Positions 8,760 through 16,110 of a DNA stretch of 64,000 bases are shown here, piece after piece. The notes beneath the pieces are model-generated. The model saw only the letters and a program-made list of their open reading frames with translations, had not been told where the DNA came from and did no database searches. The stretch comes from Bacteriovoracaceae bacterium (GTDB lineage: Bacteria; Bdellovibrionota; Bacteriovoracia; Bacteriovoracales; Bacteriovoracaceae). The position numbers and the translations under genes were made by a program. The stretch spans positions 31,596 through 95,595 of the forward strand of contig JADHTQ010000013.1 of the NCBI GenBank assembly GCA_016784965.1, given 5' to 3'. How positions within the stretch are numbered: position 1 is the first letter of the stretch; each line of letters opens with the position of its first letter.

Positions 8760-9521
8760 TTTTGCTTTGAGCGGGAAGTGATCTGAAGGAAAAATTCCAT
8801 TTTGTTGAAATTTATCTAAACTAATTTGATTACAAATAATTGATTGGTCGAGTAAAACCCAATCTATTCTTTGCCCCTTGGGGTGGTGGCCTTTGAATTT
8901 ATGATATGAGGTCTCTTCGGGAATATTGAGCGCTAACCAGGGATCATACAGGTTGGGCATAAGGCTTGCAATCTGTTGTCGAACTTGGTCATTCACTGAG
9001 GAGTTAAAATCTCCTGAAAGAATTACTGGCAAACTATCTTTATTTATCTCATTTGTGGCCTCAATTAAAACTTGTATCTGTTGGGCCCTTGTGGATTCTT
9101 GTAAGTGGTCTAAGTGAGTATTAACATAAATAAATTTTAGGCCACTTTTTTTATAACTACCAATAATCCAAGTACATAATCTGGGAAAGGCGCTACCAAA
9201 TGACAAAGATCCAGGAACATCCGGGGTTTTGGATAACCAAATATCTCCACTAATTTCTACGTCTATTGTACCAGGATTAACAAAAATGCTGGGATACATT
9301 CTTTGTGCTATCCACTGGCGATGAAGATCTATTAACTCCATATCAACAAGCAGGGTTTCTAAATCTTTAATTTGAGCGGATCGACCTTCTTGAGTGCCCA
9401 GAAGATCTGCCCCAAAGCCATTTATTACAGAGGCCAGCACCTGTTTGCGATGGTCCCATCTATGGTCCCCGTCTTCTGGACAATCAAACCTGATATTTGA
9501 AGATATTAGCTTTAAACTCAT
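8748..9521 (-). CDS. Endonuclease/exonuclease/phosphatase family protein
   Basis: 257 residues with the EEP fold: N-terminal ISSNIRFD, metal-binding Glu in LLGTQEGR, YVNTHLDH, catalytic LSGDFNSS, DWVLL, and the final SDHFPLKAKL with the essential His. No signal peptide. The family covers phosphodiesterases on DNA, phosphoinositides and sphingomyelin, so the substrate cannot be read from sequence. ATG 9521 is preferred over the TTG one codon earlier; no Shine-Dalgarno is visible. Its 3' end overlaps the PAS-LuxR gene by 12 bases. Confidence 0.82.
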   Translation of the reverse strand: MSLKLISSNIRFDCPEDGDHRWDHRKQVLASVINGFGADLLGTQEGRSAQIKDLETLLVDMELIDLHRQWIAQRMYPSIFVNPGTIDVEISGDIWLSKTPDVPGSLSFGSAFPRLCTWIIGSYKKSGLKFIYVNTHLDHLQESTRAQQIQVLIEATNEINKDSLPVILSGDFNSSVNDQVRQQIASLMPNLYDPWLALNIPEETSYHKFKGHHPKGQRIDWVLLDQSIICNQISLDKFQQNGIFPSDHFPLKAKLLV

Positions 9522-9568
9522 CAATATAGTATTAACTGTAAACTCTGTATCTTCAATAAATAATTTAC

Positions 9569-10450
9569 TTATTTACCTTTTGCTACTTTGGCCAATAACT
9601 CCTCAATTGAACCAGGCGCACCAGAAATCTGCATAAAAGTACCCATAGTCAAATCTGGGAAACTCTGAGCAATTCTAAATTTGCCATGCAGAGCATATAC
9701 TTTATTTCCAGAAACTAGAATTTCATAGGGCAAATGAGCAGAGTGCTTAAGCTCAGCTGTATCGCAATTTTCCATTACAGTTTGATCCCTGCCAGCTTCT
9801 TTTTTGTTATTAATGCCAACACCAATTACAGTTTCATCTTTAGAGGGTAGATCTATGCGATAGACCTTTTTTACACCTAAAGCAGGATTACTTAATCCTT
9901 TTTCAACTGCCTTAACTGCTGCATCATAACTTTTATGCTTTGCCAGCTCATTGTGATCATCAAAGTATGGCATAAACATCATGTAGTGATATTCTCGCAG
10001 CTCGTTTGGTGCAAAGCCTTCTGTGGTTCCAAACTCCTTAACATCTCCCAATGCACTACCAAGCAATTTACGGACAGAAGATAGATCATCTTTCATCCTA
10101 TAAATTTGTGCCATGTATAATGGGTTGGTGTAAGAAACCTGTACTTTGCCTTTGGTCTTTGTAATCGCCACTCTTTGAGCAGCTCCATAGCCACCAAACT
10201 TGGACTTAGAAGCAAGTGTGACAAGATCTGAGTTGGTCACTACAACGATCAGAGTATCTTTATAAGGAGAATATTCACCAACGATGTTTAATCCCTTTGC
10301 CTTTAGTTGCTCCTTTGCAAGTTGAGCTGAATCACTGAGCTTGCTTGAAGTGAGTTTTGTCAGGACATATGGCTTTAATTCAACTGTGCTACTGGCAAAA
10401 GATAGACTGGATAAAATCAGCATTGTTAAAGAAAATAATATTAACCTCAT
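9569..10450 (-). CDS. Secreted DUF302-like protein
   Basis: 293 residues from ATG 10450, which has GGAGG six bases upstream; an in-frame TTG at 10480 lies inside a terminator stem and is unlikely. Residues 1-18 (MRLILFSLTMLILSSLSF) are a signal peptide. The body (AKEQLKAKGLNIVGEYSPY, GGYGAAQRVAITKTKGKVQV, then LREYHYMMFMPYFDD and KKVYRIDLPSKDETVIGVGI) resembles secreted DUF302-like proteins; I hold that loosely. Last gene of the 13076-9569 cluster, separated from the gene before it by an intrinsic terminator, so probably expressed by read-through. Confidence 0.7.
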   Translation of the reverse strand: MRLILFSLTMLILSSLSFASSTVELKPYVLTKLTSSKLSDSAQLAKEQLKAKGLNIVGEYSPYKDTLIVVVTNSDLVTLASKSKFGGYGAAQRVAITKTKGKVQVSYTNPLYMAQIYRMKDDLSSVRKLLGSALGDVKEFGTTEGFAPNELREYHYMMFMPYFDDHNELAKHKSYDAAVKAVEKGLSNPALGVKKVYRIDLPSKDETVIGVGINNKKEAGRDQTVMENCDTAELKHSAHLPYEILVSGNKVYALHGKFRIAQSFPDLTMGTFMQISGAPGSIEELLAKVAKGK

Positions 10451-10461
10451 AAATAACCTCC

Positions 10462-10500
10462 AAAAAAAATCTCCTGCCAACTCTATAGCTGGCAGGAGAT
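10462..10500 (-). terminator. Intrinsic terminator/attenuator between two secreted-protein genes
   Basis: On the minus strand an 11-bp perfect stem (arms 10500-10490 and 10479-10469, ATCTCCTGCCA in the arm) with a ten-base loop is followed at once by eight T (10469-10462). The Shine-Dalgarno of the next gene begins directly after the T run at 10461, so that gene has no room for its own promoter downstream of the terminator. Confidence 0.85.
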
Positions 10501-10520
10501 GAAAGAAAAACTATTAAATC

Positions 10521-11018
10521 TTATTCTGGGCAAGACTCAGTAGTATAGTCTGTCTCACCAATAAGTCTCATAAAAGCTGTAAATGGTCCCATATTGGCCA
10601 TAGCTTCACCTTGTGGGCCTTTAAACTTAAGTCTAAAAGTCATCATAGCAACAGCTGGAGAAAGATCGCCACTGCCAAGCTTTAGCCAATTAGAAGTTTT
10701 TGCTGTCATTGCATAGTCAGCTTCATAATCTGGCTCATCAGTAACTTCTCCACCATAAGTACAAGTAGTAAGTCCATCAACTGCCTCAACAGTTACTTGA
10801 ACAAATTGAGAATCTGGGCAATCTTTTCTTTTTAAAAGCATTGCTTTGTAGCCACGTCCAAGATCATTTTCCATAAATGAGTCTAGTTCAGTAGTAAGCA
10901 CTTCACTTTCATTCCAAAGATCACACATCTCTTCTGCCCACTCAGCAGACATTAAAGTTGCAGCATGAATGTTAGCACTGAATAATGCCCCAGTAATTAG
11001 TAGTAACATTGTCTTCAT
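10521..11018 (-). CDS. Small secreted protein of unknown function
   Basis: 165 residues with a clear signal peptide (MKTMLLLITGALFSANIHA). The mature part is acidic and has four Cys (EEMCDLW, KRKDCPD, GLTTCTYG, TESCPE), spaced so that they could form disulfides in the periplasm or outside the cell. I do not recognise a family. It starts 17 bases after the FadL-type gene, behind GGAGG, and ends before a strong terminator, so its message should be more abundant than that of the gene after it. Confidence 0.72.
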   Translation of the reverse strand: MKTMLLLITGALFSANIHAATLMSAEWAEEMCDLWNESEVLTTELDSFMENDLGRGYKAMLLKRKDCPDSQFVQVTVEAVDGLTTCTYGGEVTDEPDYEADYAMTAKTSNWLKLGSGDLSPAVAMMTFRLKFKGPQGEAMANMGPFTAFMRLIGETDYTTESCPE

Positions 11019-11035
11019 AAATCCTCCGTTGTTAG

Positions 11036-12340
11036 TTAAATCAGCTTAGAAAAACCGATTTCGAGTGTATTTTGTTCCATACTTATTTCTACGTCATTGT
11101 CTACCCAGTTGTCTGGGTTATTGCCTTTGACGCTATTTTTAAATCCTCTTATATAGGTAAGATCAATTTGATATTTGTTTTTGGAAAACCTCTTGGAAAA
11201 TCCAAAAGCCAGGTGCTCCTTAGTAACTGCAGTGGCCAAAATGTTAAACAATACATCTTCTGACCCAATCGGGCAGTTGTTATAAGAATATCCCGCTCTT
11301 AAATCAAGTGTATCACTGTATCTATATTCAACACCAACTTTGTAAATATTGACATCATCCCAACCAAAACCAGCTCCTCCATTTCGACTGGCATCTGCAC
11401 CAACTGAAGCAGCAAAGGTATTTAGTCCTCCCTTTTTTACTAATGGATAGTCGTGGGGGTTTGATAGTGCCGGAATCGCAGAGTAAGCAATGCGCTGATA
11501 ATCCAGAGCAATTTTTAAACGCCTAAGTGGAGAAACAACTACTCCCACTGTCCACTGAGGTGCCATATTAAACTCGCCTTGGTTTGCAAAAAGTCCTGCA
11601 TATTCTTCGAATTTTTGCATTACGATTTCAGATTGATAGGATGCTCCAACATTTAACCAGCTAGTTGCATTCCACTGCCATCCAACCATACCACCATAGC
11701 CAAAAGAGTTATCAAAACCGTTATCTGAAAGTTTGCTAGGATCGGCAGAAACTTGCCGAAAATAACCAATCCCATGGTTTCTAAAACGTTGAAAACCAAT
11801 AAGTGGTGCCACACCAATTGAATGCCCTCGTCCAACTTTCCTAGAATAAGTAGCAGCAATCAACATTTGTTGTAGTTCTGCCTTAGTGCTAACACCTTCT
11901 CCTGATTGATTTGCACCAACACCAGCGTTAAACCTTCTAAAAACAGCATGGTGCTGCCATACAACTGAGCCGCCTCCTTTGGGAAACATGGTTAGCGCCC
12001 AAGCACTTTTCTCATTCAGTCTAAAGCTTTTTGAAACTGCAGGAAGAACAAACAAAGTATCCCGACTGACTACTTCTCCCTCTGCAGGATCTAAAACAAC
12101 GCCATCGCCTCTAAAAGACCTTTCGGGATTAAATAAACCCACACTGACATCAAATCTAGATGTTGTTAGATCTACCAATCCTGCAGGGTTATAAACTGCA
12201 ATAAATGAATTATTTGGATAAGCAACACCAGCTCCAGCGAGTGATTTATAAACAGCTCCAACCGCAATGGGTTGCATTCCAGTAGTCGCGTGAACAAGTG
12301 GTGCAGCGACAATTAAGATACTTAGTAATAAAATTTTCAT
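11036..12340 (-). CDS. OmpP1/FadL-type outer-membrane protein
   Basis: 434 residues from ATG 12340, preceded by GGAGA; the longer frame to 12379 would overlap the previous gene. A signal peptide (MKILLLSILIVAAPLVHA) is followed by the FadL-like plug region (KSLAGAGVAYPNNSFIAVYNPAGLVDL, with the family's NPAG) and many alternating amphipathic strands to the final strand NTLEIGFSKLI. Such barrels take up long-chain fatty acids or other hydrophobic compounds. It lies in a cluster with a lipoprotein upstream and two secreted proteins downstream. Confidence 0.85.
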   Translation of the reverse strand: MKILLLSILIVAAPLVHATTGMQPIAVGAVYKSLAGAGVAYPNNSFIAVYNPAGLVDLTTSRFDVSVGLFNPERSFRGDGVVLDPAEGEVVSRDTLFVLPAVSKSFRLNEKSAWALTMFPKGGGSVVWQHHAVFRRFNAGVGANQSGEGVSTKAELQQMLIAATYSRKVGRGHSIGVAPLIGFQRFRNHGIGYFRQVSADPSKLSDNGFDNSFGYGGMVGWQWNATSWLNVGASYQSEIVMQKFEEYAGLFANQGEFNMAPQWTVGVVVSPLRRLKIALDYQRIAYSAIPALSNPHDYPLVKKGGLNTFAASVGADASRNGGAGFGWDDVNIYKVGVEYRYSDTLDLRAGYSYNNCPIGSEDVLFNILATAVTKEHLAFGFSKRFSKNKYQIDLTYIRGFKNSVKGNNPDNWVDNDVEISMEQNTLEIGFSKLI

Positions 12341-12350
12341 CTGTAGTCTC

Positions 12351-13076
12351 CTATTGATCGCAAGCTTGAGCATCTTCATTGATGGCCTTTGCAGTAGTAT
12401 TACATGCAGACCTTTCTGTGAGGGGCCTTAGTAATTCAACCCCTTTTTTATAGATATCCAACTTACATACTTCAGCCGAAGTTGTGTCTGTGCCCTTTTT
12501 CAAAAGAGGAATAATCTTTTTGGCCACAACAACTAATTTAGATTTACATTGCAATTTATTAATTGGAGCAGCATAAGTTTTTTTGGCCCTTAGCTTTTCA
12601 AGTTTTGGATCTGTTTCACCATTCATCTGCTCATAGGTGCCTCGATAGAGATCCATTTTGGTACTGGACTGAGGAAGCAGGGTTAATACCTCATAATCTG
12701 GCTTTGTTAGGGTAAAGTACTGAGTGTCTTGTTGGGGAACTTGTTCAACTTTCCAGGTGCCAACTACTTCACTATTATCTCGATTGGTCAAAACAAAGTC
12801 TTTGCTTTCTTCATATTGATGCAACCTGATGCTATAAGAGCTGTCAGTAACAGTCAGTGTTTTGGTTTTAAAATAGTAATTTTGTGGCCCCTCTCCACTT
12901 TTAAATTCATTAATGAATTTTTTTAAAGAGCTACTTGTTGGTACTTTAATTTCTGTCATTTCTTGCCCTGGCGGCGGATCATCCCAGGGAGTAACCGAGT
13001 CGATATGAACTCCACAAGAGACAAAACTGACAGTTATAATTAGCAGTAGCAGCAAAGGTTTAAGTGACCTAATCAT
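12351..13076 (-). CDS. Probable lipoprotein of unknown function
   Basis: 241 residues. The N-terminus (MIRSLKPLLLLLIITVSFVSCG) is a lipoprotein signal peptide with a lipobox-like FVSC, giving Cys21 as the lipidated residue. The mature protein is mixed strand/helix with a Cys-containing C-terminal domain (KLQCKSKL, AEVCKLD, SACNTTAK, AQACDQ). I recognise no family. First gene of the cluster that continues with the FadL-type porin ten bases downstream, so a joint envelope role is likely. Confidence 0.7.
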   Translation of the reverse strand: MIRSLKPLLLLLIITVSFVSCGVHIDSVTPWDDPPPGQEMTEIKVPTSSSLKKFINEFKSGEGPQNYYFKTKTLTVTDSSYSIRLHQYEESKDFVLTNRDNSEVVGTWKVEQVPQQDTQYFTLTKPDYEVLTLLPQSSTKMDLYRGTYEQMNGETDPKLEKLRAKKTYAAPINKLQCKSKLVVVAKKIIPLLKKGTDTTSAEVCKLDIYKKGVELLRPLTERSACNTTAKAINEDAQACDQ

Positions 13077-13251
13077 TTAACAACTCCTTGATCATGTTGC
13101 ATGCTAAACAAAGGCGGCTCGCCCATGCAAAAGATTAATGATAAAACATGACACTTGAAACATTTAAAGTATCAAATGGCAAGTATTATTTGTTTAATTA
13201 TTATTAGAATTATGCCTCACTTTAGCTCCATGCGCCAATGCCACATTAACA

Positions 13252-13281
13252 GGGGTTCCGAGCATTTTAGTCGGTTTCCCC
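13252..13281 (-). terminator. Hairpin after the polyferredoxin gene
   Basis: Just beyond the stop of the polyferredoxin gene the minus strand can fold GGGG..CCGA against TCGG..CCCC with a small internal bulge and a nine-base loop. There is no T run, so this is a possible factor-dependent terminator or 3' stabiliser only. The remaining bases up to 13076 show no gene. Confidence 0.35.
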
Positions 13282-13286
13282 CTAAA

Positions 13287-14288
13287 CTATATTTGTTTTT
13301 CTTTTAGTAGATGTTTTTTGTCTTGATGTAGGTTTTTTGACAAGGTGTTTCTAACATCCTTAATTGCTAACGCATTATTAGGGCAAGCAGTTACACATCT
13401 GGCACACCCCATGCACTCCTCAATTGAAATTACGTGGCCTTTTTTGTTGCCCTCACTACATACTGCAATACCCATATCACAAACCTTTTCGCAAAGGCGA
13501 CACTCATTACATTTTTGGCCATCCATTTCAATTTTGAAAAAACCGATGCGGTTGATTAGGCCAAAAGTAGCACCATATGGGCAAATATAACGACATTGCC
13601 CCCTATTGCCAATCACAGGTGCAAGTAGCATCGTAATAAAATATGGAACAATAAGTAGACCTAGAAAGAAAGGGTATAAATATACTGAGTACTGGGAATA
13701 AAATAAAATTAAAACGATACAGACAATATAAAAGCTAAAAAAAATCCATTTAATATGACGCAAACGAAATGCCAGATCGGATTTAACCGTTTTGCCACGA
13801 AAGGCAAAACCGACCGTCTCTCTAATTCCCACACAAGGGCATCCCCAACCGCACTTAATACGCCTTCCAAACAAAAAGACTAAAAGCAATGTTATAAAAA
13901 AAGAAAGGGTTCCTGGCACGTGTAACTTTGGAAAGATGGGATCAAAAGGAAGCTTGCCAACATAAGGCTCACTCCATGCCAGAAAGTGTGGAATAAACCA
14001 ATAAACGAGCATTACCACCAAAATTAAAGTGATGAGCCTAAAACGGGTGTATCTATTTTTTTCCGAGGCAGCACGCCACAAACCAAATATGGCAATCACA
14101 ATATATTCTGTAACATGGCTTAGCCAAAAAGGTGCATTGCCGCTTTCATTAACTACCCAGTGAAACACTCTTTCATTTAAGTAGCCCAAAATCACATAAA
14201 TAAAAGCAACAAAACTAACTACCTGAACTATAATTGAATAACGACCCGGAAGAGAATTCTGGGTCGAAGCTGAAGAAAATGGACTCAC
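13287..14288 (-). CDS. Membrane polyferredoxin (NapH/CcoG-like 4Fe-4S protein)
   Basis: 333 residues with about five membrane segments, the paired motifs CGWGCPC and CRYICPYG of the NapH/NosR/RdxA group, and a C-terminal 2x[4Fe-4S] ferredoxin domain (CNECRLCEKVCDMGIAVC and CMGCARCVTACP). It should move electrons between the membrane quinone pool and a partner. No nap, nos or cbb3 genes are near; instead it overlaps the fatty-acid-hydroxylase-like gene by four bases (GTGA), which suggests that protein as partner. Start is GTG 14288. Confidence 0.85.
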   Translation of the reverse strand: MSPFSSASTQNSLPGRYSIIVQVVSFVAFIYVILGYLNERVFHWVVNESGNAPFWLSHVTEYIVIAIFGLWRAASEKNRYTRFRLITLILVVMLVYWFIPHFLAWSEPYVGKLPFDPIFPKLHVPGTLSFFITLLLVFLFGRRIKCGWGCPCVGIRETVGFAFRGKTVKSDLAFRLRHIKWIFFSFYIVCIVLILFYSQYSVYLYPFFLGLLIVPYFITMLLAPVIGNRGQCRYICPYGATFGLINRIGFFKIEMDGQKCNECRLCEKVCDMGIAVCSEGNKKGHVISIEECMGCARCVTACPNNALAIKDVRNTLSKNLHQDKKHLLKEKQI

Positions 14289-15091
14289 TCTTTCCGACCT
14301 CTATCTGCCAAAAAAGGTTGCAAAAGTAGCCTGTACAGGTGGAGGTTTATGGGGTCACGAAACATCTTAATGCCAATAGTGATCTTCTGCTGCCCATCTC
14401 TAGGGGCATTAGTATAGGTCCCAAATAGGCGGTCCCACCATGGAAGATTAAAACCAAAGTTGCTGTTTGTCTCTTTTGCCCAAACTGAATGATGTATCCT
14501 ATGCATATCGGGCGTTACCACCAACCAACGCAAGTAACGATCAATCCCAGGAGCGATATATATATTGCCATGATTAAACATGGCGGCAGTGCTCAGTAAA
14601 ACCTCAAAAATTACAACCGACAACACGGGAGCACCTATAATGGTAATCACCGCCAACTTAATGCCCATAGATAAAACGATCTCAATGGGATGAAATCGCG
14701 CACCAGAAGTTACATCGAAGTCAACGTCAGTATGATGCATGCGGTGTAGTCGCCACAAAAGCGGAATTGCATGAAACATAACGTGCTGCAGGTAAATTGC
14801 CAAATCTAAAACAATTACTGAAACGACAACGGAAAACACAAAAGGCATGTTAAAAATATTTAACAAACCCCAACCGTACAAGTCACTCATTTGGGCAACG
14901 CCTGTCGCTGTAAGAGGGAAAATTAGTCTCACTATGGCAGTGTTCATAAAGACGATGCCGAGATTGGAATACCAGCGTACTAGTTTGCTTGCATTCAACT
15001 TGAGTCTTGGTAGCACTAACTCCCAGACTGCAATGATAATCAAGGTTCCGAAAAAAAATATTAATCTTATTAGGTTTTCATTTATGGTCAT
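14285..15091 (-). CDS. Fatty acid hydroxylase/sterol desaturase family membrane protein
   Basis: 268 residues, four or so membrane segments, and the His boxes of the integral-membrane di-iron hydroxylases: HVMFH and HRMHH (LWRLHRMHHTDVDF), NHGN, and HRIHHS. These residues bind two irons and activate O2 to hydroxylate a lipid; relatives act on fatty acids, sterols or ether lipids. Electron supply could come from the overlapping polyferredoxin. ATG 15091 has no Shine-Dalgarno, but a well-placed promoter would give a leaderless message. Confidence 0.88.
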   Translation of the reverse strand: MTINENLIRLIFFFGTLIIIAVWELVLPRLKLNASKLVRWYSNLGIVFMNTAIVRLIFPLTATGVAQMSDLYGWGLLNIFNMPFVFSVVVSVIVLDLAIYLQHVMFHAIPLLWRLHRMHHTDVDFDVTSGARFHPIEIVLSMGIKLAVITIIGAPVLSVVIFEVLLSTAAMFNHGNIYIAPGIDRYLRWLVVTPDMHRIHHSVWAKETNSNFGFNLPWWDRLFGTYTNAPRDGQQKITIGIKMFRDPINLHLYRLLLQPFLADRGRKE

Positions 15092-15097
15092 TGGGGG

Positions 15098-15126
15098 ATC
15101 ATATTGGATATATTATGGAATTGCAA
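15098..15126 (-). promoter_or_regulatory. Putative sigma-70 promoter for a leaderless mRNA
   Basis: On the minus strand TTGCAA (15126-15121), exactly 17 bases, then TATGAT (15103-15098), followed by six bases (CCCCCA) and ATG 15091. With start-site choice six to seven bases after the -10, the transcript begins at the ATG. The C run rules out a Shine-Dalgarno. Confidence 0.5.
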
Positions 15127-15147
15127 TGTAATAGATTGTGATAATTG

Positions 15148-15509
15148 TGTGCAACCCGAGACATGGGTTACATTTTATTCCGGAGACATGGGTAACACTT
15201 TTCGAGTAAAAATATACAAGCTAGGTCAAGAATGCGGTATCAATTACAGCAAATTCTCTCTCCTTTAAATCATAATATCCTAAGTCATAGTCCATAAAAG
15301 ACACTAACCATAAATCATCGTCAACTTCATTTAAGCCAATGGGTTGACCTCCAAACACACTACTTAAAAAGAACTTCATTCTTTCGGTAGTCACGTTGCT
15401 CTCCTTCCATGGCATAAAAACCTCCTAATTTAGTTTTATTATGCCACGAATAGAAAAGTGTTACCCATGTCTCCGGTATAAACTGTTACCTATGTATCAG
15501 GAATGGACC
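15148..15509. mobile_element. IS481-type element with internal deletion (MITE-like)
   Basis: About 360 bases. Perfect 24-bp inverted repeats (15180-15203 and 15453-15476, core ACATGGGTAACAC) enclose a short transposase-remnant frame, and a second, imperfect copy of the same repeat lies outside each (15148-15179 and 15477-15509). Doubled ends with a CCATGTCTCCGG-type core are what I recall from some IS481-family elements. The exact tips and any target duplication cannot be fixed from this window alone. Confidence 0.65.
15221..15415 (-). pseudogene. IS481-family transposase remnant, N- and C-termini joined
   Basis: 64 codons. The first 16 residues (MPWKESNVTTERMKFF) look like the extreme N-terminus of IS481 transposases; the rest (FGGQPIGLNEVDDDLWLVS then FMDYDLGYYDL) look like the C-terminal tail after the DDE domain. 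The helix-turn-helix and the catalytic core are gone, yet the reading frame is kept across the join and a good GGAGG precedes ATG 15415. It cannot be an active transposase. Whether the small protein is made is unknown. Confidence 0.7.
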
Positions 15510-15521
15510 TTGTTGGGAGCT

Positions 15522-15569
15522 GTTTCCGTTTCCGTTTCCGTTTCCGTTTCCGTTTCCGTTTCTGTTTCC
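15522..15569. repeat. Hexanucleotide array (GTTTCC)8
   Basis: Eight head-to-tail copies of GTTTCC (GGAAAC on the other strand), one changed to GTTTCT. It lies directly between the IS481-type element and the inverted repeat before the four-helix-bundle gene. The same hexamer family appears at 16111-16134 and 40790-40880. Confidence 0.9.
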
Positions 15570-15589
15570 GTTTGGGCTTGATTGCCGCC

Positions 15590-15654
15590 CTCCTTTGTTG
15601 GTAATTAATGGGGCCCCCTGTTGCGCGAATCCCCATTAATTACCAACAAAGGAG
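15590..15654 (+). promoter_or_regulatory. 24-bp inverted repeat masking a ribosome binding site
   Basis: Arms 15590-15613 and 15631-15654 are perfect complements over 24 bases (arm core TTGGTAATTAATGGGG) around a 17-base loop. The 3' arm ends with GGAG, the Shine-Dalgarno of the gene starting at 15662, so when transcribed from upstream the hairpin would pair CTCC with GGAG and block translation. Confidence 0.7.
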
Positions 15655-15661
15655 AGCTAGA

Positions 15662-15961
15662 ATGTTGAAGAGGTTTAGGACTTATCAGATGGCAATTAGG
15701 TTTTATGAAGGTGTGCAGAAGTTGCGGTTGCCTGGGCATTTGAAGGATCAAATGGATCGGGCCAGTAGTTCTGTGGTTTTGAATTTGGCGGAGGGGTCTG
15801 GAAAAAGGACACCTAAGGATCAAAGGCGATATTATTCCATTAGTTTAGGATCACTGCGCGAATGTCAAGCCGTAATGGACTTAGTGGAGGTTGATTCTGA
15901 GTTGAGGCAACTTGCAGATCATATTGGAGCTTGTCTATACAAGCTTTGTTATCCCTCATAA
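15662..15961 (+). CDS. Four-helix-bundle protein (23S rRNA intervening-sequence type)
   Basis: 99 residues, starting at ATG 15662 with GGAG seven bases upstream; the frame is open to 15608 through the hairpin loop but without a binding site. The sequence (KRFRTYQMAIRFYEGVQKL, LKDQMDRASSSVVLNLAEG, RYYSISLGSLRECQAVMDL, LADHIGACLYKLC) is the four-helix-bundle family found in 23S rRNA intervening sequences and as Avd in diversity-generating retroelements. No reverse transcriptase or rRNA is near. The gene looks more GC-rich than its surroundings and is bracketed by an inverted repeat and a palindrome, which suggests a transferred unit. Confidence 0.85.
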   Translation: MLKRFRTYQMAIRFYEGVQKLRLPGHLKDQMDRASSSVVLNLAEGSGKRTPKDQRRYYSISLGSLRECQAVMDLVEVDSELRQLADHIGACLYKLCYPS

Positions 15962-16031
15962 GTAGGGATAGCTGGCCAGTGTGGCGCACCAGGTCAGGTC
16001 TACACTCATCCTCAGTGGTGCTTCAGACGTA

Positions 16032-16071
16032 GAATGTTCCCTTTTTTGGGTACCCAAAAAAGGGAACATTC
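16032..16071. repeat. 40-bp perfect palindrome
   Basis: Both halves (16032-16051 and 16052-16071) are exact reverse complements with no spacer; the centre is CCCTTTTTTGGGTACCC then AAAAAAGGG. It lies 70 bases after the four-helix-bundle gene and before the convergent regulator. It could act as a bidirectional terminator through the internal A and T tracts or extrude as a cruciform. Confidence 0.85.
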
Positions 16072-16110
16072 CATCAATTTAGAATACCTACATGTAACTT
16101 TCATCCTGGC

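Noticed and set aside
10450..10480. Upstream TTG start at 10480 for the DUF302-like protein
   Set aside because: It lies in the terminator hairpin loop; ATG 10450 has GGAGG at the right distance and a clean signal peptide.
13287..14288. Nitrate or nitrous oxide reductase electron-transfer role (NapH/NosR)
   Set aside because: No nap or nos genes nearby; domain layout alone does not define the partner.
15522..15569. Regular repeat that might suggest a CRISPR array
   Set aside because: Unit is six bases without spacers; no cas genes in the window.
15662..15961. Diversity-generating retroelement accessory gene (avd)
   Set aside because: No reverse transcriptase, template repeat or variable-repeat gene in the flanks.
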